The position numbers and the translations under genes were made by a program. The notes under the pieces are model-generated. The model was given only the letters and a program-made list of their open reading frames with translations, did not search any database and was not told where the DNA came from. Positions 56,512 to 64,000 of a DNA stretch of 64,000 nucleotides are shown here, in pieces (within the stretch, counting starts at the first letter, position 1; every line of letters begins with the position of its first letter). This DNA is from Clavaria fumosa (lineage: Eukaryota > Basidiomycota > Agaricomycetes > Agaricales > Clavariaceae), in assembly GCA_951802425.1 (NCBI GenBank), contig OX637802.1, positions 1,736,001-1,800,000 on the forward strand, read 5' to 3'.

Positions 56512-57045
56512 GACAAAATTCATATCTTTGGTAAATTATGCTTCCAGACATGCATGCACACATGTGTGCATGTATGGACATGCATGGACATGTATGTACA
56601 CACATGTCCATCTGTGTACATGTGTGCCCATTCATTTACATGCATGGGCATGAGCATCCATGAATGTGCATATGTGTCCATGCATGGGCACATGTGTCAA
56701 TATTGGCCCTGTGTGTGCAAATGTATGCTAATATATGTGCAAGCTTATGCTGATTTGTGCAGAATTATGCTATTATATGTGCAAGCCTATGCAAATTTGT
56801 GCAGAATTATGCTAATTTATGTGCAAGCTTATGCTGATTTGTGCAGAATTATGCTGATGTATGTGCAAGCCTATGCAAATTTGTGCAGAATTATGCTATT
56901 ATATGTGCAAGCCTATGCAAATTTGTGCAGAATTATGCTAATGTATGTGCAAGCCTATGTCAATTTGTGCAGAATTATGCTATTAGATGTGCAGGCTTAT
57001 GCCAATTTGTGCAAGCTTATGCTAATATATGTGCAGACCTACAGA
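56512..57045 (+). repeat. Left arm of inverted minisatellite repeat
   Basis: Starts GACAAAATTCATATCTTTGG; the first 200 bp hold ATG/CAT-rich variants (CATGCATG, ACATGTGTG). From about 56720 a 42-bp tandem unit repeats, made of two 21-bp halves (TATGTGCAAGCTTATGCTGAT and a TTGTGCAGAATTATG half). As 42 is divisible by three, a frame stays open through the array (repeating NLCRIMLIYVQAY) but codes only the repeat. The reverse complement recurs at 60357-61012. Confidence 0.85.
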
Positions 57046-58505
57046 TGACTCTGGTGTACTTGACAGGATTGGGTATGGCCTAATGAACTTAGGCATGAGT
57101 GGTGAAACCCTCCTTGAAATTTGATACATATACTATGTTTCAGAGTGCTCCTACATGTATACTTCTATCGTTGCAGTATAAGATCCCACATGTATTTCCC
57201 TGGTCCTCAGTTCAAATATTATCATCTCTTGTTCCTAAACATTTCTTAGCTTTCATCCTCATTGTCCTTGACATTGCAATTGCACAGGCAATGTGGGCTG
57301 ATTACACCCAGAAGCACCAATGGGCTGTATGAATCATTTGCATATTGTAATTATACACTGTATTTTACATGGCATGACAAGTAGAAATGAATAACCATGG
57401 CCTAGGCAAGGGATTAACCAGAACACTGTTTGGCAAGTTGTCCAAGAAGGAAACAGCTATGAGAGGAAGCTTTGCTGATGGCCAAGTACATGTGTAAGAA
57501 TTCCCACCCCTTCTTACTCCACATGACTCCCCCAACCACACTGCCTCTCATGCCATCACCACCACCCCTGCCCCTACCCACATGCTCCCACCTCCTTTTC
57601 CTTGTCACCACCCCATGCGGTGCTGCCTCGCCGGTCCCTTGTGTATCCCACATGTATGACTCATGCAATGCACTGCCCCCTTTCTGATTATGACTCATAC
57701 CTCACATTACACACTATATAAACATGGACTCTTGTAGTGTAGTCTCCTTAGGTTGTGACTCCTCTTCCAATACAACCTTGCACTTCAATTTGGCCAAGCC
57801 ATGAACCAGGTTCCCTCAAATGCACAGAAGTCACATTGCTCTTTGTGACAAGTAACAACCTTTCCCACTGCCTACCTCTTTGGACCTAGGCACTCTCCAC
57901 CCTGCCCAAGTCGAAGCAAGACTCGTGTATCCCAAGAAGACAGACTGGCGCACTTTTGGACAGTGTATGAATGATCTGTCAGGAGAAAGGCTCTCCTGGG
58001 ACTAGATATCGAGACTGACTTTGAACAACTGACACTGCCGAATATGCCTGGAGGAAGCTATGGTGACTTCCACTACCTGAGACATTCAGAAGTAACTGCA
58101 TTATTGTTCCAATGCCATTTTGCCAGCAAGAGGATCTTTACATGAGAAGATCCATTCCAAAACAACCCTTTGTCCCACAAACATTCCATCAAGTGGTGTA
58201 CTTTCTGACGCAACCTGCTGGAACAGCTAGATGTTTTAGCTGAGAAACAAAGAAACAAAGATGAACTTACTGAGCTCCTATGAGGGGACGAAGATCTTGA
58301 AAGCTTTTCTAGTGAAAGCGACTACCAAAGCACTCTTGAAGAACTTACCCATTACTCTGTTGGGGTTCAGACAGACCCAGTACCAGAAGTGCCACACTGC
58401 TCTGCACATGCCCAAACCAACCTCACCTTTCTCAGCCTAGAAGATAGGCTACATATCAACATTTTTGCAGAACCCCCTCGAATCTACCTACAACCCAACT
58501 AAGAC
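57046..58505. other. Interior of composite repeat, left of gag fragment
   Basis: No gene. A TATA-like ACTATATAAAC at 57713 followed by a transcription-start-like region and CT-rich leader could be part of a degenerate Ty3/gypsy 5' LTR, but LTR ends could not be matched to a second copy. Confidence 0.3.
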
Positions 58506-58880
58506 ATGGCAGACACCGCACCTGCACCAGAACCAGCACCACCCCTCGCCCCTGCCATGTTCTCCCTAAAGATCGCCATGTACTCTGGAAAGAGGGAGGA
58601 GTTCCAGACCTTTTTGAGAAGCCTGCATCTGGAATTCCAAGTAAATGAGGCCAAGTACCTGATGGACTTCCACAAGGTAATCTTCTGCTTAAGCCACATG
58701 ACAGAAGGATATGCCGCAGAATGGGCAAATCAAGCTGTGAATGTGCTACTAGAAGAAGGAGGCAAGCTTGTAATTTGGGCCACGTTCGAAGCTCGAATGA
58801 GAGAGGCCTTCTCTCCCATTGAGGACCAAGCCTTGGCCATGCAGGAACTTAGCAACTTCAAGCAGGTACAGATGGATGCA
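58506..58880 (+). pseudogene. Ty3/gypsy-type retrotransposon gag fragment
   Basis: Frame from ATG 58506: MADTAPAPEPAPPLAPAMFS, KREEFQTFLRSLHLEFQVN, HKVIFCLSHMTEGYAAEWAN, FEARMREAFSPIEDQALAMQ, ELSNFKQ. This is the capsid-like gag domain of basidiomycete gypsy elements, usually followed by zinc knuckle, protease, RT and integrase. Here it breaks off after FKQ and no pol sequence follows, so it is a dead fragment. Confidence 0.75.
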
Positions 58881-60356
58881 GTGCAATTTTTGTTTTTATG
58901 AGGAAGGATTGGGAGGACTGGGAGGCAATAGGTGTATTAGAAAAGTTGTGAGGAAACTGAAGAGAGGAGGAATTAGTTGTGGCCCACATGAGTATGGGGG
59001 TTGGTTTGTTGTTGTGACTCAGAGTTCCCCTGGAAGTTCTTGAGTTGCTTCCTCATTTAACTCTTCATGCAGGTCATCCACATCCTCTTTGACTTCTTCC
59101 TCAACTTTGTAAGCCTCCTGAAGATCTTCCTCTCCTTCTTCCAATGTGAAGATGGCTCATCCTGCTACTCTTTGGTCAGGGCATGCAGCACTTTAATGTC
59201 CTGGCTTCCCACATCTCAAACAAAGGTTTCCCTGATGGCATCCTTCTCATTCCTCATCACTAAGCACAATGTAAGGCAGGTTCAGGTCCAGCTGGCAGGC
59301 AAGGTGGATTAATGGGTTGTGGTGGGGTTGTGGGGGTTCCTGCAGCTGGTCTGGGTATCATGGGATTGTTACCAGTGGTGGGGTAAGGTTGCAGTTTCTG
59401 CCTTGTTGGGCAGGTAGATGAGGGGCAGGTGGGTTGGTGTGGAATTGAGCTCATTGGGTCTTGCTCTTATACTCCCAGTGCCCCTGGTCAATCCATATAG
59501 CCAAATCTCATAGCTCCTGGGAAAAAAGCAAAAGTATATATAGCAGGAACCCCAGCGCTTGCCAGCATTCCCACACTCAGGCCCCATGTGTTATGTGATG
59601 TGCTAAAGGCCTGGGTCATGTGACCTGGGGATTATGTAATCTGGCTCCTGTCTGGATCACATGACTAATCCATGATCTTCCCACAACTCTTTAGTAACCA
59701 TTCCATGACCACTTACATAAGTGATCCTGACAATAGTTGAATTCTGACACTTGGCAATTACGTCTGACCAACAAATGGCAATTCCAAGTGCAATCCATAA
59801 TTCTGACAATTGCTGCTTGCCTTGCTGTTGCTCAGGCATTGTTCAGGAGTTGCTTTAGGATTTGCAGGGTGGTCTCTAGACAAGTTAGTGCATATGCCTC
59901 AATGATGTTAGGTTTTAGGGTATCGATATGGTGGCTGAAACATGTCTCTGGGCAATTTCCTTATTATTTGTCTTGCATTTTCTTCTTTGTAGATCTTCTT
60001 TGGTACTATTCCACTTCTGATAATTCTTCGGTATGTAATCCTTGAAGTAGTAAATACTACAACATACTATATAACATAAACTCAATTACCCACATATGCA
60101 TAAGGATCACTGTCAAGAGCCACCTAAGTACTTGGCTGGGTATCACACAGCAGCCACCCTCTTGTGCAGTGTCTGGGTCAAACCCCTCTGTCATGCTACC
60201 TTGACCATCCCCTACCTCATCCAGTTGCATCCCTGCCACTCATTGGCAACATGACCAACATGCAAGATTCCTGCCCATTGTTGGAATTACTGCTATGCCC
60301 CCTCCTTGCCATTGTATACATTATTAACTGGTTTAATTGACCTACTCTTGACAACA
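58881..60356. other. Interior of composite repeat, right of gag fragment
   Basis: No coding sequence supported. TGTTATGTGATG near 59588 resembles the start of a gypsy LTR but no partner was found. Confidence 0.3.
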
Positions 60357-61012
60357 AATTGGCATAAGCTTGCACACATAATCCTGCACAAATTGGCATA
60401 AGCTTGCATGTATATTAGCATAATTCTGCACAAATTGGCATAAGCTTGCACATATATTAGCATAATTCTGCACACATTTGCATAAGCTTGCACATATATT
60501 AGCATAAGCTTGCACAAATATGCATAAGCTTGCACATACATTAGCATAATTCTGCACAAATTTGCATAGGCTTGCACATATAATAGCATAATTCTGCACA
60601 AATCAGCATAAGCTTGCACATATAATAGCATAATTCTGCACAAATTTGCATAGGCTTGCACATACATCAGCATAATTCTGCACAAATCAGCACAAGCTTG
60701 CACATAAATTAGCATAATTCTGCACAAATTTGCATAGGCTTGCACATATAATAGCATAATTCTGCACAAATCAGCATAAGCTTGCACATATATTAGCATA
60801 CATTTGCACACACAGGGCCAATATTGACACATGTGCCCATGCATGGACACATATGCACATTCATGGATGCTCATGCCCATGCATGTAAATGAATGGGCAC
60901 ACATGTACACAGATGGACATGTGTGTACATACATGTCCATGCATGTCCATACATGCACACATGTGTGCATGCATGTCTGGAAGCATAATTTACCAAAGAT
61001 ATGAATTTTGTC
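60357..61012 (-). repeat. Right arm of inverted minisatellite repeat
   Basis: Inverted counterpart of 56512-57045: reading the minus strand from 61012 gives the same start (GACAAAATTCATATCTTTGG), the same CATGCATG-rich 200 bp and then a longer 42-bp array. The outer 200 bp of both arms looks nearly identical by eye; the arrays differ in unit number. No clear target-site duplication outside the arms. Confidence 0.85.
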
Positions 61013-61654
61013 ACCTTGTTTACTAACAAGGTCACTGGGACTGGAAATGCAAAAAAGACCACTTTTAGAAGAAACTTCTCACGCCATACAGAACAAACTA
61101 TTCGGAGGTACTTTCATTGTCCTATAGAAATTAGTTGAAGAAACATATAGATAGACAAGAATATGAGGAGAGTCATGTTACAGAAGCTAAATGTATGAAA
61201 CACATTATAAAAACAGAGGTGAGGGTATGGTGTAAGAGCAGGGACACACATAAAAAAGCTGTGCAGTCACTGCAGTGCACAGCACAAACATACTCATCAG
61301 GAGAATAATTGGGGTGGTAAAACAAGGTATATACTGTCATACCAATCTTAACCAGTTTTAACACCTAGCCTGGTATATACCACTTAAACTGGTTATAACC
61401 TGGTTTATACTTGGTTATACCAAATTATAACATTTTATACTTCTCTATACCCCAAAGTGGTATAACAGGGCTATGATTTTGCTGATGCTGTACCAGAACA
61501 CATCCTAGTATGTGCTGGTTTCTCATCAATGCAACATACTGCATTGAGTCTGTGCAAGTTCTGTTACATCATATAAGAAAGAGTCATTCTAGGTATGTCT
61601 CTATCGAGTCTTTTCATTGAAATTAGTTTTGAAATGAATGAGAGAGGAAGCGTA
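61013..61654. other. AT-rich spacer with TATACC-type tandem sequence
   Basis: Between 61325 and 61455 GGTATATACC/GGTTATAACC-like palindromic words recur (ACTGGTTATAACCTGG and similar). No gene. Confidence 0.35.
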
Positions 61655-61945
61655 CTAACCACAGGTTTCCAATGATGGTATGCCCATCACTTGTTCCATG
61701 GTTCTGCTTTTTCTGTAATGACGTCCACCAGGATCCTGTCTCGTGGTCAAGTCTCTCCAGTCGAAAGTCCTCCTGCCTAAGATATTCACTTGGATGCTGA
61801 GTAAAGAGCCAGTCATCAAAATCTTGCAGGAGCTGTATGTTGTTGGCTCTGCAAGCCCTTGACAATGTAATGTATGCATTGAATGGTGTCAGTTGTAGGA
61901 GGTTGGCCAATATCAACAATGATTGGATCTACTGTATTCTCTATA
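61655..61945 (-). pseudogene. Helitron/PIF1-type helicase C-terminal fragment, frameshifted
   Basis: Minus-strand pieces IIVDIGQPPT (one frame) and TPFNAYITLSRACRANNIQL, LQDFDDWLFTQHPSEYLRQE, DFRLERLDHETGSWW (next frame) match the end of the Pif1-like helicase domain of fungal Helitrons (motif VI region: NAYVALSRS ... RLLRDFDE.LF..HPSE.L). The frame changes between the two pieces, and no Rep or upstream helicase motifs are found, so this is a dead fragment. Confidence 0.7.
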
Positions 61946-62553
61946 ATGATGTACATACTACATGGACATATGCTTGAATGTACAACCCTGATCAAATACC
62001 AGAGCCCAATAGACACTGTAAACAAGGTGCTTTGCCGTTGTAAGATCGGCCCTTTTCTAGTCCAGTTTGGTCCTTCATACGCTTCAGAGTGTCGTAACTA
62101 ATGCCAGTAATTGTGTTGCTGCCCAGTTTGGTATTTGTCTCCCTGACCTGACCGGTGAAGCGATGTCGCCTGTTGTAGCGCGTGGCACCTTCGGCTGCAA
62201 TGACCACTACCCGCATCACTTCAATGCCTCTTCTCGCCGTTTAAACGCAGCCCGTCCCAAAACCTTCCAGCGAACTAGAATTGAAAAGACAGGTCCATGG
62301 TGATAAGACATTGCTGTGCGTGCCAGGCCATGACTAGGCGTCGTTGTTCGAGGACACACTCGCGTTCCTGGTGCCTTCCGTAAGGTTATCATGGGCAGTG
62401 TCTTCCATTGTAGCTCGATAAGAATGACAAGACTTCGACAAATGACAAGCTACGGGAGGTTATTCGCATCCTTGAAGCAACTGTCTGGTCGGCGATGGCT
62501 CGGCGCTCATTTTGGCTGCCCGAGTTCGCCCGTCTGTCTCCCTTGTCCTACCA
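61946..62553. other. Intergenic between helicase fragment and secreted-protein gene
   Basis: Short open frames only, for example 61992-62219 minus, 75 codons without recognisable domain. It should contain the promoter of the gene at 62554. Confidence 0.35.
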
Positions 62554-64000
62554 ATGCTTAACGTCCTCCCTTTTGTACTCAAGCTGCTGGCCGTCGCTTA
62601 CGGTACGCTTCGCCACAAATTCTGTTACAAACGTCCCTCTTCAACGACGATGTTGCACAAGGTGTATGGCAAGCAGTCGCAGCTCAGGTCGCGTTCCAGG
62701 ATGTGTCGTCCGTCCCTCGGACCACCCAAGCTGCTGGTCTAGATAGCGCGTCCGACGTAGCGGCGTGGGACGTGTCGTCAGTTGCAGCCATCCATCGCGA
62801 TGCGTTCTTTATTTTTAATTCCATTCACGGACTATTGCGTCAATGGGTGAGCACGCGACGGCGTGCCTATAGAGAAATGTCCCCTCTACTCACGAGATCT
62901 CTGCTTGTCAGGACAACACGCTGTCTCCCAACGGATTCTCGTTTACGCTTGCCTCCGTCCCCGCACACACAATGCTCTTTCACGGCCGTGCAAATGACTC
63001 AGACCCAGCCTCGCCGGAATGGCTATCATTCAATTACGAGATGGCTTATGGCATTTTCGGCACCCGCTACGGCCCGTCCTTCATGCGCACCTATCGCGCC
63101 GTAGAGGATCTGACGCAGCTGCTGTATATTGACGGCATGAGCGCTGCCCTGATGGAAACCGGCTCGCTCGATTCCCAAGACATCCTCCTTTACGGTCTCG
63201 TGAGGCACGAGAAATACCAGTACGAGTATGAACGTGCGGCTAGGCTGTGCGATTGGGCCCGCCAGGTAGGCGTGAAAGGCTTCGTGCGCCAGAACGCTGG
63301 CTTTGAGCTTTTGTGGTGCGATTGGGCAGTAGGAGTGGAACTGGTCTCCGATAGAAACGTGACTCACTGGGCCGAGGAGCGGGACGCCGAGGACTGGGAT
63401 TTTGGCATGAGTAAAGGTCAGCTTTCTTGGCTATTGAAATAATCCTTTGACTAACCTACCTAAAGTGCCAACATACCAGGGTCAAAAGTCTCCGCCTCCC
63501 ATTGACCCTGACACCCCTCATGATCCGGTAGATTTCCCTCCTTTTGGCGAGTATTATTCGCGGGGTACACACTTGTCGAACTACGCTTTCTGGGAGTGGT
63601 TGCGCTCCGCCACCCAAGTCTATAGTGGTGTCGGGGAGCCACGTGTCACCCTCTACAGCGGGCTTCATGCCACTGCGTACGGTCGACCTGGGCTCCGCCT
63701 ATCACACAACGACACGCATCTCCATCGCTTGACGGAAATGGACTCAGTCGCGATTGAGGAATATCGAGATGACATCGCTTCCCTCGTGACAGACACAGCG
63801 TCTGGCATTGACTGGAGGAGGGTAACGGAGCAGACTGTCCTCCAATACGGCCACAAGCTCCCAGAGCTGTTGGGATTTCTGGTTGAAGGTTCGGACTGGT
63901 CGCTTAGAAAGGCGCGGCTGTCCATAACCACGTTCATTCTGCCATACTATGATATCAAGGCCACGTCTGCCGAAAATCTCGACGCTTGCACCTATTCCAT
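62554..64000 (+). CDS. Conserved secreted fungal protein (3' end outside window)
   Basis: Exons: 62554-62602, 62662-62846, 62912-63416, 63466-beyond 64000; frames consistent. Signal peptide MLNVLPFVLKLLAVAYG split by the first intron. Conserved-looking parts: AAIHRDAFFIFNSIHGLLRQ, LSPNGFSFTLASVPAHTMLF then HGR, WLSFNYEMAYGIFG, LTQLLYIDGMSAALMETGSL followed by DSQDILL, GIDWRRVTEQTVLQYGHKLP. I recall a family of large secreted proteins in asco- and basidiomycetes with the pattern NGFS....PAHT.L.HG ... LLYIDGMSA, without a known enzyme activity. The start is chosen because only MLNVLPF gives a signal peptide and the first intron (GTACGC donor) restores the frame. Confidence 0.75.

Noticed and set aside
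56554..57048. 164-codon open frame (and 225-codon frame at 60293-60970 minus)
   Set aside because: Both are read-through of the 42-bp minisatellite, which stays open because its length is a multiple of three; the protein is only the repeat.
56512..61012. Assignment of the inverted-arm element to a known superfamily
   Set aside because: Neither the ends nor the flanks show a clear target-site duplication, and no transposase is encoded, so no superfamily name is justified.
1..64000. tRNA, rRNA or other structured RNA genes
   Set aside because: I looked for tRNA-like T-arm and anticodon patterns by eye and found none convincing; a covariance-model search was not possible.

Overview
The window looks like nuclear DNA from a basidiomycete fungus, most likely an Agaricomycete. 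Almost every gene is cut by many short introns (mostly 45-65 nt, GT-AG, a few GC-AG). Gene content is typical of that group: a DOMON/cytochrome b561 protein, a Rds1-like ferritin-fold protein, a Vps3844-type protein, an Mga2/Spt23-type regulator and the conserved basidiomycete family DUF7727. Genes lie on both strands without operons. All exon structures below were worked out by hand from splice signals and frame continuity. No database was searched, so family names are from recall.

Layout. 1-8 kb: DOMON-b561 (cut by the left edge), Vps3844-like, a LYAR-type nucleolar zinc-finger protein with an 8-nt exon, a Tc1/mariner-like MITE, and a UPF0643-type protein. 8-18.4 kb is repeat-rich: two diverged copies of one repeat, a stray copy of part of a DNA polymerase kappa exon, a small acidic protein gene, two inverted arrays of a short AT-rich motif, a broken CBM21-like gene, and an unknown gene carrying two hAT-type MITEs with target-site duplications. 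18.4-56.5 kb is gene-dense: DNA polymerase kappa, Rds1-like, wax-synthase-like acyltransferase, RraA-like, a mitochondrial Mmc1-like protein, Mga2/Spt23-like, a Nup2/Nup50-like nucleoporin, a Gyp1-type TBC RabGAP, an 863-aa protein ending in a HicA-like fold, two single-pass membrane proteins, DUF7727, Ap4A phosphorylase, a 23-exon dihydroxy-acid dehydratase, Pex5, a 5'-truncated LINE, ETF alpha and a Rec114-like protein. 56.5-62 kb is a composite repeat: inverted minisatellite arms around a Ty3/gypsy gag fragment, then a frameshifted Helitron-type helicase fragment. The window ends inside a secreted-protein gene.

How the genes relate: they are mostly independent housekeeping genes. Mga2-like (fatty-acid desaturation control), Pex5 (peroxisomal import) and ETF alpha (electrons from acyl-CoA and branched-chain oxidation) all touch lipid or amino-acid oxidation. 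Several promoters share the palindrome CACGTG, so shared bHLH-type control is possible; this is inference. The most unusual features are the splicing of the dehydratase gene (9-, 13- and 23-nt exons and three GC-AG introns), the doubly MITE-invaded gene at 14.3-17.2 kb, and the two inverted-repeat blocks at 12.6-18.3 and 56.5-61.0 kb.
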